A DNA stretch of 39,799 nucleotides from Campylobacter sp. US33a (lineage in GTDB: Bacteria; Campylobacterota; Campylobacteria; Campylobacterales; Campylobacteraceae), in NCBI RefSeq assembly GCF_004378855.1, contig NZ_RYYL01000014.1:1-39799 (forward strand), given 5' to 3'. Positions 29,742-38,926 of the stretch are shown here, piece by piece. The notes beneath the pieces are model-generated. The model did no database searches. It saw only the letters and a program-made list of their open reading frames with translations, and had not been told where the DNA came from. Positions within the stretch are counted from its first letter, which is position 1; the number at the start of each line of letters is the position of its first letter. The position numbers were made by a program, and so were the translations under genes.

Positions 29742-31246
29742 TCTTTAATCTCCTTTAATTCTGATTTCAATGGACGCATTGCCGGAAATAAAATCACATC
29801 GCGAATAGATTTTTTATTGGTTAAAAGCATTACAAGTCTATCAATGCCTATACCCTGCCCTGCTGTTGGAGGCATAGCATAACCCAAAGCATTAACAAAA
29901 TCTTCATCCATTTCGCAAGCCTCTTCATCACCTGCATTTTTTGCTTCAATTTGTTTTAAAAACCTCTCATACTGATCAAGCGGATCATTTAGCTCATTAA
30001 AGCCATTTGCCAATTCTCTTCCGCATACAAAAAGTTCAAATCTTTCTGCAATTTCTGGATTTTCATCACTACGGCGGGAAAGCGGACTTATGGAAATTGG
30101 AAAATCTGTAATAAAAGTTGGATTAATCAATTTACTCTCTACATAATTATCAAAAAGTTCAGCTTGCAAATGCCCCAAATCAAGTTTTTCGTTTGCTTCA
30201 AAACCATCTGTTTTTAATTTTGCTAAAATTTTGTCTTTATTTTCTATGATTTCATCACTCAATCCGCCATATTTTTTCAGCGCATCTTTATAGCTAATTC
30301 TTTCAAATGCCTTTGAAAAGTCAATTTTTTGTCCATCAAATTCTATAATTTTTCCTAAATTTAACTTTTCTAAAAGCAAAGCAAAAAGCTCTTCAGTAAG
30401 ATCCATTAAATCTTGATAATTATGATAGGCCCAGTAAAATTCAATCGTCGTAAATTCCGGATTATGCGTAAGATCCATTCCCTCATTTCTAAAACAACGA
30501 TTGATTTCAAAAACTGCCTCAAAGCCACCCACAACAAGTCGCTTTAAATAAAGCTCTGGTGCAATTCTTAAAAACCTTTCCACTCCTAAAGAATTATGAA
30601 AAGTTACAAAAGGCTTAGCATTTGCCCCTCCAGCAATAGGATGCATCATAGGAGTCTCAACCTCTAAAAAACCTTTATCCTCAAAAAAATGGCGGATTAA
30701 GCTTACTACTTTTGAACGAACAAAAAAATCTTTTCTCACTTCAGAATTCATAATCATATCTACATAACGCTTGCGGTATCTTTGTTCTATGTCCGTAAGT
30801 CCGTGATATTTTTCAGGCAAAGGAACAATTGCTTTTGTAGCAAGCTTTACTTCACTGGCATGAAGACTAAATTCTCCAGTCTTTGTTACAAAAGGAAAGC
30901 CTCTAACTAAAACAATATCTCCAACTTCTAAATTCTTTTTTAAAAGGCTATAAAGCTCTTCGCCTATACTGTCTTTACTAAAATAAATCTGTAAATTCGC
31001 ACTTTCATCTTCTATATTTGCAAAAATAGACTTTCCTGCAATCCTTAAAAGTTTCAAGCGTCCTGCTACCACCGCAAAAACACTCTCATCGCGCTTATTC
31101 TCATTATCCATTACATAGGCAAATTTGTTTTTAAAATCTAATAAAAACATCTCTTTTTTTAAAAAATGCGGATAAGGGTTAATACCTGCATTTTTTAATT
31201 CATTAGCCTTTTCTATTCGTTGCTGTTCTAAAATATTATCAAACAT
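29738..31246 (-). CDS. lysS: Lysyl-tRNA synthetase, class II
   Basis: LysS charges tRNA-Lys. I chose the ATG at 31246 ([10 protein letters not shown]), which overlaps the fur stop in TAATG and gives 502 residues; a longer frame into fur is not family-like. The N-terminal OB fold binds the anticodon (about 60-160). Class II motifs are visible: motif 2 [11 protein letters not shown] and motif 3 [13 protein letters not shown], with [19 protein letters not shown] as motif 1 and loop. It is co-transcribed with fur and glyA. Confidence 0.97.
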   Translation of the reverse strand: MFDNILEQQRIEKANELKNAGINPYPHFLKKEMFLLDFKNKFAYVMDNENKRDESVFAVVAGRLKLLRIAGKSIFANIEDESANLQIYFSKDSIGEELYSLLKKNLEVGDIVLVRGFPFVTKTGEFSLHASEVKLATKAIVPLPEKYHGLTDIEQRYRKRYVDMIMNSEVRKDFFVRSKVVSLIRHFFEDKGFLEVETPMMHPIAGGANAKPFVTFHNSLGVERFLRIAPELYLKRLVVGGFEAVFEINRCFRNEGMDLTHNPEFTTIEFYWAYHNYQDLMDLTEELFALLLEKLNLGKIIEFDGQKIDFSKAFERISYKDALKKYGGLSDEIIENKDKILAKLKTDGFEANEKLDLGHLQAELFDNYVESKLINPTFITDFPISISPLSRRSDENPEIAERFELFVCGRELANGFNELNDPLDQYERFLKQIEAKNAGDEEACEMDEDFVNALGYAMPPTAGQGIGIDRLVMLLTNKKSIRDVILFPAMRPLKSELKEIKE

Positions 31247-31716
31247 TAGATTTTTACCTTTGATTTTTGATTGCAAGCACCACAAATTCCATAAAGTTGC
31301 ATTAAATGACCTGTAAGCTTAAAATTATGTTCTTTAGCTATCAAGCCTTGCTGTCTTTCTATAATTGGATTTTCAAATTCCACAATCAAACCACAGTTTT
31401 TACATATCATATGATCATGATGAGGCTTATTAGCAAGTTCAAATTTTTTACCCGCAGAACCAAAAGATATAGAAGTAACCATTTCGGCTTCTTCGAGTAA
31501 ATTTAAAGTTCTATAAACCGTAGCAATTCCTAAATTCAATTCGGGCTCTACTTTTTTAATTTCCATATACAAACTTTCTGGCGTATAATGCGTATCGCTA
31601 TGATATAAGGTTTTAAGTAAGACTTCTCTTTGTTTAGTGTATTTAAGACCACCTTGTCGTAAAATTTTCTTAAATCTTTCTAATAAAACATCATATTCTA
31701 TGTTTTCAATTAACAT
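31246..31716 (-). CDS. fur: Ferric uptake regulator
   Basis: Fur represses iron uptake genes when loaded with iron. The 156 residues have an N-terminal winged helix ([23 protein letters not shown]) and a metal-binding C-terminal domain with the [11 protein letters not shown] motif (99-109) and a second pair, CGAC (145-148), which together form the structural zinc site. AAGGAG precedes the ATG. It is linked by TAATG overlaps to the CvpA-family gene upstream and lysS downstream, the Campylobacter arrangement in which fur has no close promoter of its own. Confidence 0.97.
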   Translation of the reverse strand: MLIENIEYDVLLERFKKILRQGGLKYTKQREVLLKTLYHSDTHYTPESLYMEIKKVEPELNLGIATVYRTLNLLEEAEMVTSISFGSAGKKFELANKPHHDHMICKNCGLIVEFENPIIERQQGLIAKEHNFKLTGHLMQLYGICGACNQKSKVKI

Positions 31717-32273
31717 TATATATCTCCTTGAGTTTGTGTTGATTCTAAATCAGTAGATTCTTCAAGCATTGGTATATTTTCTTGAGTTATAGATGAATTC
31801 ATAATAAATGCACCCATATTTTTAAGCAAAGGCAAAGAATAGCTACCTTGAGCATATTTTTCTAAATATGTATTTAAAAATCCTACGCGTCCTATACAAA
31901 AAATTAAAATAGCAAAAATCAAAAAAACCTTAAAACTCCCAAAAATAAAACCACCTAATCTATCTACAAAGCCCAAACCACTCATTTTAATTAATTTTGA
32001 AAGCAAATTGCCACAAATTAAACAAAATACCCAAAATACAAATAAAACACATAAAAATCCAGCAAAAGCACTAAGATCTTCATTGTTAATATTATAAATA
32101 TAAGTTTGTATTAAATTTCCAACTTCTTGCGCAAATCGTGATGCAATCAAAACCCCACCGATAATACCTGCAAGCCCGAAAACTTCTTTAACTAAACCAT
32201 TAACAATTCCTTTAAACCCCAAAAGCAAAGTTAAGCCAAATATAAAAATATCAAACCAATAAAAATTATTCAT
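31716..32273 (-). CDS. CvpA family inner-membrane protein
   Basis: A 185-residue membrane protein with four hydrophobic helices (about 8-25, 29-46, 66-91, 102-124) and an acidic polar C-terminal tail. The start [28 protein letters not shown]... has the CvpA family pattern of an Asp followed by a Gly-rich helix; family members are linked to colicin V export and membrane stress, with unclear chemistry. I quote only the first motif, [12 protein letters not shown]. It lies between gatC (15-base gap) and fur (1-base overlap). Confidence 0.8.
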   Translation of the reverse strand: MNNFYWFDIFIFGLTLLLGFKGIVNGLVKEVFGLAGIIGGVLIASRFAQEVGNLIQTYIYNINNEDLSAFAGFLCVLFVFWVFCLICGNLLSKLIKMSGLGFVDRLGGFIFGSFKVFLIFAILIFCIGRVGFLNTYLEKYAQGSYSLPLLKNMGAFIMNSSITQENIPMLEESTDLESTQTQGDI

Positions 32274-32288
32274 TATTTTTCACCTTAA

Positions 32289-32576
32289 TCATTCTATAAT
32301 TTTTGGAACAATAAAAAAGCCATCTTGTACTTTTGGTGCACATTGCATCAAAGGATCAATTACTTGACTCATTTTCACCTCATCCATCCTAAAAGGAGTA
32401 CCGCCTGATAAAGCACTTACCACAACCTCACTGTGGCTCAAATCAAGTTCATTTAAATTTTCAACAAAATTCAGAATTTCACCCAATTGTTTTTTTAACT
32501 CTTCTCTTTTTTCATCAGTAATTTTTAAAGCACTTAATTTTTCTAATTTAACCAATAAAGCATCATCTATTTGCAT
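32289..32576 (-). CDS. gatC: Aspartyl/glutamyl-tRNA amidotransferase subunit C
   Basis: GatC is the small subunit that stabilises GatAB, which amidates misacylated Glu-tRNA-Gln and Asp-tRNA-Asn. The 95 residues have the family layout: a helical N terminus (LVKLEKLSALKI), the FVENLNELD segment, and the C-terminal FIVPKIIE end. AAGGG lies about 5 bases before the ATG. It opens the minus-strand run that includes fur; gatA and gatB are not in the window. Confidence 0.93.
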   Translation of the reverse strand: MQIDDALLVKLEKLSALKITDEKREELKKQLGEILNFVENLNELDLSHSEVVVSALSGGTPFRMDEVKMSQVIDPLMQCAPKVQDGFFIVPKIIE

Positions 32577-32606
32577 ATTTACCCTTGCTATAAAATTAAA
32601 ACAATG

Positions 32607-32612
32607 ATTATA
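32607..32612 (-). promoter_or_regulatory. -10 box for the gatC-fur-lysS-glyA run
   Basis: TATAAT on the minus strand, 31 bases before the gatC ATG. It may be the main promoter for gatC and, by read-through, for fur, since the genes that follow are tightly packed. Confidence 0.5.
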
Positions 32613-32658
32613 TCACAAATTTACTTCAAAATTTAACATATTTAATAACTTTATATGC

Positions 32659-32664
32659 TACAAT
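32659..32664 (+). promoter_or_regulatory. -10 box for the YfgM-like/BamB-like/coaX run
   Basis: TGCTACAAT on the plus strand, 33 bases before the TTG start at 32697. A TATAAT at 32672-32677 is an alternative but leaves almost no room for the ribosome binding site. Confidence 0.4.
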
Positions 32665-32696
32665 TACGCTTTATAATTCATATTTAAGGATAAAAT

Positions 32697-33242
32697 TTGG
32701 CTTTAAAAGATGATTTAAACACAATAAAATCAGAGTTAAATGCTCAAGAACAGATGATTGGAAATTTCATCAAAGGCGAAAGATTTATAAGAAAATATAA
32801 ATATTATTTTTTGGCTCTTATTATTACCTTATTGCTTTGGTTTATTATAAGTTTTATAATAAATTTAGTTAAAGAAAATAATATTAAAACAAGTAATGAA
32901 CTTTATATATCCTTGATAAAAGATCCTAACAATCAAGAAAAATTAAACTCTCTAAAAGATAAAAACGCTAATTTATATGCCATTTATTTATTAAGTCAAA
33001 ATTCATCAAATCTTCAAGAATTAGAAAACTTAAAACTAGATCCCTTGTTGAAAAGTATCGTAGATTTAGAACTTAATAAAGATTCTATCTTACTAAAAGA
33101 ATATAAAAAATTACTTCTCGCCTATTCTTTACTTGAACAAAATAAAATCAAAGAAGCACAAGTGATTTTTTCTCAAATTGATCCCAATTCCCAAATTGGA
33201 CAATTGGCAAATAATTTAAAACATTATCAAGGTCAAAAATGA
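32697..33242 (+). CDS. YfgM-like single-pass membrane protein
   Basis: A 181-residue protein starting at TTG (32697), with AAGGA 6 bases upstream and no nearby ATG that fits. The layout is a short cytoplasmic helix, one membrane helix (about 36-57), then a helical periplasmic region with a TPR-like end (LAYSLLEQNKIKEAQVIFSQ). This is the shape of YfgM, the Sec-associated periplasmic chaperone partner encoded just before bamB in E. coli. The neighbour downstream is a BamB-like lipoprotein, overlapping by 4 bases, which supports the call. C. jejuni equivalent: Cj0397c type. Confidence 0.7.
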   Translation: MALKDDLNTIKSELNAQEQMIGNFIKGERFIRKYKYYFLALIITLLLWFIISFIINLVKENNIKTSNELYISLIKDPNNQEKLNSLKDKNANLYAIYLLSQNSSNLQELENLKLDPLLKSIVDLELNKDSILLKEYKKLLLAYSLLEQNKIKEAQVIFSQIDPNSQIGQLANNLKHYQGQK

Positions 33243-34231
33243 AAAAAATAATTTTAACAATTTTATGTTTATTCTTACTTAGTGCCTGTGGCACTAAAAG
33301 ACAATATTATAATCCTGAAAAAATTCAAGGTGATATAAACTATAATGAAAGTTTAAACGCAAACATTATAGATTGGAATCTTCACTCTGCAAAATTAGCC
33401 GATGGTAGAGTCATTAGCAAAGAAGGCTTGATTAAAGATTTCAAAATCCAAAAAGGTTACATTCTTTTAAAAATTAAAGATAATGAATTTTTTATAGCAG
33501 ATAATGATGGGAATTTAAAAATCATCAGCAATAATGAAGAAGTATATTCTTATAAATTTGATGCAGCTGTTTTAGGAGTTGATTCAGAAGGAGATGAACT
33601 TGCCTTAATACTTGCTGACAATAGCATAGTTTTAGCAAATCGCAGTTTAGGTATCAAATTTAGCACCACACTTTCTGTGGCATCAGCACAAGATAACCGC
33701 GTCGCTGCTCCTTATTTCTTAGGTGGTATTATCATCTATCCTACTTTAGATGGAAAATTAATTATATTTAATCGCAATGATTTGCGTATTGTGCGAGATG
33801 TTGTTGTTGGAACTGAAAATTTCTTTAATAATGTTATTTATCTTGATATTATTGATGATAAAATGATAGCCGCAACCTCCAAAAAAGTGATCGTTGTTTC
33901 ACCAAATCGAACCTTATATTTAAATGAAGATATCAAGGATATTGCCGTATCTGGACAAAATGTCTTTATATTTACAAAAGATGGAACAATTATAAAAACA
34001 GACTTCAATCTTAGAAAAATTACAGAGAAAAAATTTCAATTTGCTATCTTTATCAAAAATACGATTTATAATGATATGCTTTATGTTTTTGAAAAAACAG
34101 GCTTTTTGATTAAAAGTGATTTAAATTTAGAAAACATAGAAGTTTATAAGATAGATAATTTAGTGGATCAAAAAAGCTTTATTGGAAATGACAAATTATT
34201 TTATTCTAATAAAATTCTAAATTTAAAATGA
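33239..34231 (+). CDS. Outer-membrane lipoprotein with beta-propeller pattern, BamB-like
   Basis: A 330-residue lipoprotein: signal MKKIILTILCLFLLSAC, cleaved before Cys17 (lipobox LSAC). The mature part is almost all beta strands, with repeated blocks of the kind GxLKIISNNEEVYSYKFD, DGKLIIFNRNDLRIV and DGTIIKTDFNLRKIT, which fits a PQQ/WD-type propeller as in BamB, an accessory of the outer-membrane protein insertase. The pairing with a YfgM-like gene supports this. Sequence-level identity to BamB is low, so the assignment is structural inference. Confidence 0.65.
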   Translation: MKKIILTILCLFLLSACGTKRQYYNPEKIQGDINYNESLNANIIDWNLHSAKLADGRVISKEGLIKDFKIQKGYILLKIKDNEFFIADNDGNLKIISNNEEVYSYKFDAAVLGVDSEGDELALILADNSIVLANRSLGIKFSTTLSVASAQDNRVAAPYFLGGIIIYPTLDGKLIIFNRNDLRIVRDVVVGTENFFNNVIYLDIIDDKMIAATSKKVIVVSPNRTLYLNEDIKDIAVSGQNVFIFTKDGTIIKTDFNLRKITEKKFQFAIFIKNTIYNDMLYVFEKTGFLIKSDLNLENIEVYKIDNLVDQKSFIGNDKLFYSNKILNLK

Positions 34232-34515
34232 GTAATTTTAACGACTATCTGCAAAAACATAAACTTTTTTTGCAGATCTTTGATTTAAGCAAGCTTACAC
34301 GAAAAAAAAATTTAATTTGTCACACTACCCAAAATCATTTAATATTTCAATACACAGGCAAAACAAGATTTTTACTCAAAGATGCCTTAAATTTAAAAGA
34401 ACTAAGTGAAAAAATTTTATCTTCTGAAGAAAAGATTTTAATCTTGCATACCAATGCACCCTTATGCTCCAAAGCAAAAAATTATCTCATTAATGAAGGA
34501 TTTTTAATTTTATGA
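34228..34515 (+). CDS. Small conserved Campylobacter protein of unknown function
   Basis: A 95-residue basic soluble protein with no motif I recognise (Cj0395c type). The fold looks mixed alpha/beta, ending in a hydrophobic strand (NYLINEGFLIL). It overlaps both neighbours by 4 bases (ATGA at the lipoprotein stop and at coaX), so it is surely translated as part of this run. Its position before coaX is all the context available. Confidence 0.7.
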   Translation: MSNFNDYLQKHKLFLQIFDLSKLTRKKNLICHTTQNHLIFQYTGKTRFLLKDALNLKELSEKILSSEEKILILHTNAPLCSKAKNYLINEGFLIL

Positions 34516-35150
34516 TTTTATGTGATGTAGGAAATTCTAATGCAAATTTTTTAGATGGTTATAAATACTCTACCATAAGCGTACAACAATTTTTAAATCA
34601 TAAAGATGATGAAAAAAACTTTTTTTATATTAATGTCAATGAAAGCTTAAAAGATTTTCTAAATGCAAAAAATAACTTTATCAATTTAGAGCCTTATTTC
34701 AAATTTGATACTATTTATCAAGGCTTAGGTATCGATAGAATCGCAGCTTGTTATACAATTAAAGATGGTGTTGTTGTTGATGCTGGTAGCGCGATCACGG
34801 TAGATATTATGTCAAATTCCGTTCATCTTGGTGGTTTTATTTTACCTGGTATTGCTAATTATAAAAAAATTTTTGCACATATATCACCTCGCTTAAAATG
34901 CGAATTTAACACTCAATTAAGCCTTGATGCTTTCCCTCAACGCACTATCGATGCTTTAAGTTATGGTGTGTTTAAAAGCATTCATTTAAGCATTAAAGAC
35001 GCAGCAAAAAACGAAAAACTTTATTTCACAGGTGGAGATGGGCAATTTCTGGCAAATTTTTTCGAACATGCAATTTATGACAAATTACTCATTTTTAGAG
35101 GTATGCAAAAAGTAATAAAGGAAAACCCGCAATTACACTCTTATTTTTAA
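34512..35150 (+). CDS. coaX: Type III pantothenate kinase
   Basis: CoaX phosphorylates pantothenate, the first step of coenzyme A synthesis, and unlike CoaA it is not feedback-inhibited. The 212 residues are short for the family but typical of Epsilonproteobacteria. Motifs seen: DVGNSNAN (5-12) as the phosphate loop, GIDRIAACY, the catalytic DAGSAITVDIM and HLGGFILPG. The start overlaps the previous gene by 4 bases. Confidence 0.93.
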   Translation: MILCDVGNSNANFLDGYKYSTISVQQFLNHKDDEKNFFYINVNESLKDFLNAKNNFINLEPYFKFDTIYQGLGIDRIAACYTIKDGVVVDAGSAITVDIMSNSVHLGGFILPGIANYKKIFAHISPRLKCEFNTQLSLDAFPQRTIDALSYGVFKSIHLSIKDAAKNEKLYFTGGDGQFLANFFEHAIYDKLLIFRGMQKVIKENPQLHSYF

Positions 35151-35201
35151 TGTTACAAAAATTCTCATTATTGTTATTCTATACCTTGTTTTATTATTTT
35201 G

Positions 35202-35207
35202 TAAAAT
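35202..35207 (+). promoter_or_regulatory. -10 box for mqo
   Basis: TGTAAAAT on the plus strand, 67 bases before the mqo ATG at 35274, in the 123-base gap after coaX. It is one of several AT-rich candidates. Confidence 0.3.
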
Positions 35208-35273
35208 AAATTAAATTACAATTTTTTATGTTTCAAAAGTTAATATTTGAAAGCATTAGGAAAAGGAAAAATT

Positions 35274-36620
35274 ATGAATCAACAACATTATGATGTGGTG
35301 GTAATAGGTGCTGGAATTTCAGGTGCAGCTTTATTTTTTGAACTTGCAAGATATACAGATATTAAAAATATAGCTATTTTAGAAAAATATAATGCTCCAG
35401 CTACTCTTAATAGTAAAGGAACAAGCAACTCCCAAACTATACATTGTGGAGATATAGAAACAAATTATACACTCGAAAAAGCAAAAAAAGTTAAAAAAAC
35501 AGCGGATATGATTGTTAAATACGGCTTAATGCAAAATGCACAAAATAAATTTATGTTCTCTCATCAAAAAATGGCATTAGGCGTTGGAGATATAGAGTGT
35601 GAATATATGAAACAAAGATATGAAGAATTTAAAGAACTCTATCCTTATATAAAATTCTTTGACAAAACTAAAATTAAAGAAATAGAACCAAAAGTTGCCT
35701 TAGGTGCAGATGGCATTAACGATAGGAAAGAAAATATTGTGGCAATGGGGGTGGAACAAGGAGAGGTTTTTACAACTGTTGATTATGGCAAAATGAGCCA
35801 AAGTTTGATTGAACAAGGTCAATTACAAGGCAAAAATACTTTAGTGGAATTCAATAAAGAGGTAACAAAAATAGAAAAAAAAGATGATGTTTTCCACATT
35901 TACACGACTGATTATAAAGAATACACTGCAAAAGCTGTGGTTGTAAATGCTGGCGCACATTCTTTATTCCTAGCTCATAGAATGGGTGTAGGGCTTGATA
36001 AGTCTTGTTGGCCAGTTGCAGGAAGTTTTTACCTTACAAAACAAAAAATTCTTAATGGTAAAGTTTATATGGTGCAAAATCCAAAACTACCTTTTGCTGC
36101 CTTGCATGGAGATCCTGATTTATTGGCTGATATGAATACTCGTTTTGGTCCAACTGCACTTGTCATACCAAAGCTCGAGAGATACAAAGGACTCAAATCA
36201 GTTCCCGAATTTTTCGAAACCTTAAAATTTGATAAAGTTGTAGCAAAAATAACTCTTAATATGTTTAAAGATCCAACCATCAGAAATTATGTCTTATATA
36301 ATTATTTATTTGAACTTCCATTTATCAATAAAGCATTATTTGTTAAAGATGCAAGAAAAATTGTTCCTAGTTTAAAAACAAGCGATATTTACTATGCAAG
36401 TGGATTTGGTGGAGTTCGCCCACAAGTAATTGATAAAAAAGTCGGAGAATTAATGCTTGGAGAAGCAAGTATTAATGAAGTGGATGGCATCATTTTCAAT
36501 ATGACTCCAAGTCCAGGCGCAACAAGCTGTCTTGGCAATGCTTTAAGGGATACTAAGGCTATTTGTGAATACTTGGGCGCAAGATTTGACGAAGATAGGC
36601 TAAATACTGAACTACTTTAA
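35274..36620 (+). CDS. mqo: Malate:quinone oxidoreductase
   Basis: Mqo oxidises malate to oxaloacetate at the membrane and passes electrons to menaquinone. I chose the ATG at 35274, with AGGAAAAGGA just upstream; it gives 448 residues starting MNQQHYDVVVIGAGISG, whose GAGISG is the FAD-binding loop. An ATG 27 bases earlier lacks a ribosome binding site. The protein is of the DAO-fold, epsilonproteobacterial Mqo type (VVNAGAHSL, ASGFGGVRPQ near the C terminus). A good terminator follows. Confidence 0.9.
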   Translation: MNQQHYDVVVIGAGISGAALFFELARYTDIKNIAILEKYNAPATLNSKGTSNSQTIHCGDIETNYTLEKAKKVKKTADMIVKYGLMQNAQNKFMFSHQKMALGVGDIECEYMKQRYEEFKELYPYIKFFDKTKIKEIEPKVALGADGINDRKENIVAMGVEQGEVFTTVDYGKMSQSLIEQGQLQGKNTLVEFNKEVTKIEKKDDVFHIYTTDYKEYTAKAVVVNAGAHSLFLAHRMGVGLDKSCWPVAGSFYLTKQKILNGKVYMVQNPKLPFAALHGDPDLLADMNTRFGPTALVIPKLERYKGLKSVPEFFETLKFDKVVAKITLNMFKDPTIRNYVLYNYLFELPFINKALFVKDARKIVPSLKTSDIYYASGFGGVRPQVIDKKVGELMLGEASINEVDGIIFNMTPSPGATSCLGNALRDTKAICEYLGARFDEDRLNTELL

Positions 36621-36628
36621 AAAATTTC

Positions 36629-36656
36629 AAAAAAGATACATTTTTGTATCTTTTTT
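36629..36656 (+). terminator. Rho-independent terminator after mqo
   Basis: Perfect 12-base arms AAAAAAGATACA and TGTATCTTTTTT with loop TTTT, starting 9 bases after the mqo stop. The right arm ends in the T run. It separates mqo from pyk. Confidence 0.8.
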
Positions 36657-36666
36657 GTATCTAAAA

Positions 36667-36672
36667 TATACT
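36667..36672 (+). promoter_or_regulatory. -10 box for pyk
   Basis: TATACT on the plus strand, 40 bases before the pyk ATG and just after the mqo terminator. Confidence 0.35.
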
Positions 36673-36706
36673 ACAATTTTGAAAAATTTTTCAAGGAGAA
36701 AAATAA

Positions 36707-38146
36707 ATGAAAAAAACCAAAATTGTTGCCACCGTTGGACCTGCAAGCGAAGACATCAGCACTATTAAAGAAATGATTTTAAAAGGTGTTAATGTTTTTC
36801 GACTTAATTTTTCTCATGGAACGCACGATTATCACAAAAAAAATCTCAATATCATTAAAAAAGCTTCAAAAGAACTGGGTGTGCGAATTGGTATACTTCA
36901 AGATATCAGTGGTCCTAAAATAAGAACTCATGAACTCAAAAATCCTTTCGAATTAAAAACAGGAGATAGGCTTGATTTTTATAAACAAAAAATTCTTGGG
37001 GAGCAAATCAGCGAAAATCACTATAAAATCAGCATTAATCATCCAGAAATTCTAAGCATTCTAAAAAACGATGAATATATCTATCTTTACGATGGTAGCA
37101 TACGGGCAAAAGTCAAACAAAGCAATAACGAATTTATTCAAACTGTAATAGAAAATGACGGAGTATTAAATTCTAATAAAGGAGTAAATTTTCCAAATAC
37201 GAAAATTAATATTGATGTCATTACTCAAAAAGATAAAGACGATTTGTTATGGGGAATTAAAAATGAAGTAGATTTTTTGGCCATTTCTTTCGTGCAAAAC
37301 GCCCATGATATTAATGATGTAAAAGAAATTTTAGATGCCCATAAAGCCAAAATAGCTATTTTTGCCAAGATAGAAAAATTTGATGCGGTGGAAAATATAG
37401 ATGAAATCATCAGAATCAGTGATGGAATCATGGTAGCCAGAGGAGACTTAGGCATAGAAGTGCCTTACTATAGAGTTCCAACCATACAAAAACAAATCAT
37501 TCACAAGGCCAACGAAGCAGGAAAGCCTGTCATTACCGCAACTCAAATGCTTTTCTCTCTTGCAAAAACAAAAAATGCCACAAGAGCAGAAATTTCAGAT
37601 GTTGCTAATGCTGTATTAGACGGCACTGACGCGGTTATGTTAAGCGAAGAAAGCGCCATCGGTATAGATCCAATTAATGCAGTAGATATCATGAGTAAAA
37701 CTATACTCGAAAGCGAAAAATCATATCCTTATAATAAATTTAGCGATTTCTCCTATCACGATGATACTGATATCATTACTCGATCAAGTGCATATTTGGC
37801 AAGAGATTTAGAAACTGATTCTATCATAGCATTAACCAGCAGTGGAAAATCAGCGATAAAAATGTCAAGATATAGACCAAAAGCTCCAATTATCGCCGCA
37901 GCACATTCAGAAAAAACTTTAAATTTTTTAAGCATAGTTTGGGGTGTTATGCCTTTAATTTTAGTAGAAAAAGAAAATGATTTAACTTCATTGCTTAAAA
38001 ACACTATTAAAAAAGGGGTTGAAGCACAGTTAATCAAAAAAGATAAAACCTATATCCTTACTGCAGGATTCCCAACAGGAGTGGAAGGTTCAAGCAATCT
38101 TATCCGTATTCTTAAAAAAGATCAAATTGAATATTATTTAACCTAA
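36707..38146 (+). CDS. pyk: Pyruvate kinase
   Basis: Pyk makes pyruvate and ATP from phosphoenolpyruvate. The 479 residues show the N-terminal TKIVATVGPAS and RLNFSHG, the catalytic Lys in IFAKIEKFDAVENIDEI, the MVARGDLGIEVP loop and PVITATQML. The C-terminal allosteric domain is present. Most Campylobacter lack phosphofructokinase, so the enzyme is thought to work with amino-acid-derived and lower-glycolysis intermediates. AAGGAG precedes the ATG. It has its own promoter region and an inverted repeat downstream. Confidence 0.97.
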   Translation: MKKTKIVATVGPASEDISTIKEMILKGVNVFRLNFSHGTHDYHKKNLNIIKKASKELGVRIGILQDISGPKIRTHELKNPFELKTGDRLDFYKQKILGEQISENHYKISINHPEILSILKNDEYIYLYDGSIRAKVKQSNNEFIQTVIENDGVLNSNKGVNFPNTKINIDVITQKDKDDLLWGIKNEVDFLAISFVQNAHDINDVKEILDAHKAKIAIFAKIEKFDAVENIDEIIRISDGIMVARGDLGIEVPYYRVPTIQKQIIHKANEAGKPVITATQMLFSLAKTKNATRAEISDVANAVLDGTDAVMLSEESAIGIDPINAVDIMSKTILESEKSYPYNKFSDFSYHDDTDIITRSSAYLARDLETDSIIALTSSGKSAIKMSRYRPKAPIIAAAHSEKTLNFLSIVWGVMPLILVEKENDLTSLLKNTIKKGVEAQLIKKDKTYILTAGFPTGVEGSSNLIRILKKDQIEYYLT

Positions 38147-38151
38147 TCAAA

Positions 38152-38185
38152 AATTTAGAATGATAAAACAATATCATTCTAAATT
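38152..38185. terminator. Bidirectional terminator between pyk and the accessory cluster
   Basis: Perfect 13-base inverted repeat AATTTAGAATGAT / ATCATTCTAAATT with an 8-base loop. On the minus strand it is followed by TTTTT, so it is a good stop for the minus-strand genes; on the plus strand it is A/T-rich and weaker. Confidence 0.6.
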
Positions 38186-38306
38186 AAATTTAATTCAGCA
38201 ATGATTAAATATACAAGTGTGTAAAAATTGAAATTCTAATTTACCTTTTAACTCAAAAATGTCCTATCTTAAATCTAAATTTTTCATTTTTACATTATTG
38301 TATTTA

Positions 38307-38332
38307 TTTCATTCATCTTTTTTCTCTTTTCT
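38307..38332 (-). repeat. 26-base direct repeat, copy 1 (3' end of intact family member)
   Basis: Identical to 39685-39710. It covers the last codons (…RKEKKDE and stop) of the 205-residue protein and 3 flanking bases. Similarity continues more weakly upstream, which indicates gene duplication rather than a target-site repeat. Confidence 0.8.
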
Positions 38333-38926
38333 GAGTTCCATTGCTTCTTTAAGGAAAGTGGTATCAATTTTATGAAAACCGGTTACAAATGAAATGATTT
38401 TTTCAAATTCCTTATCACTTAAGTTTAACAAATAAGGCATTACATGGGGCTTTATAATGGCATTAACTTTTGCATAAAAATCATTTTTTAGTTCTATTTC
38501 ATGCTTGATAAGATTTTTAATGTAGTATCTTTTACCTTTGAGAGTTTGTATAACTATATCTCCCACCAAAGCACGCGATGGGTTATAAGAATACACAAAA
38601 AAAGTTCCTAAAGGAAAAATTAAATCATTCCTAAAATAGAATTCAACCACAAGTTTTTCTTTTGTGATATAAATTCTTTTAAAATTTACTGTTTTATAAA
38701 CAAGACTTATATATAATACATAAAGATATATAATAAAAACCACAAACCATTTAAAATTCTTAGTATTGTCAAATGCCCTAGGGAGCCAATAAAGAAAAAA
38801 ACACAAAAATCCAGTGTATATTATCCCGCAAAATAAAAATGCAGGTATATATTTCTTTTCTTCAAAAATAATTTCATCTTGAGTATCTTGCTCTTTGATT
38901 TCTGTGTTATTGTTTGTTTGGCTCAT
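38309..38926 (-). CDS. Two-helix membrane protein with PH-like cytoplasmic domain, accessory family
   Basis: A 205-residue protein I cannot name. It has a polar N terminus (Asn, Glu, Asp rich), two membrane helices (about 28-49 and 58-80), and a strand-rich domain (KRIYITKEKLVVEFYF ... IFPLGTFFVYS ... GDIVIQTLKGKRYYIKN) like the bacterial PH/YdbS fold, followed by a helical basic tail. AAAGGAT precedes the ATG. It overlaps the broken paralogue upstream by 20 bases. Its last codons and 3' flank are repeated exactly at 39685-39710, so it is one copy in a tandem family. An immunity or surface-accessory role is possible but unproven. Confidence 0.7.
   Translation of the reverse strand: MSQTNNNTEIKEQDTQDEIIFEEKKYIPAFLFCGIIYTGFLCFFLYWLPRAFDNTKNFKWFVVFIIYLYVLYISLVYKTVNFKRIYITKEKLVVEFYFRNDLIFPLGTFFVYSYNPSRALVGDIVIQTLKGKRYYIKNLIKHEIELKNDFYAKVNAIIKPHVMPYLLNLSDKEFEKIISFVTGFHKIDTTFLKEAMELRKEKKDE

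Noticed and set aside
36629-36656. Inverted repeat after mqo as an operator for pyk
   Set aside because: Position right after a stop and the terminal T run fit a terminator better.
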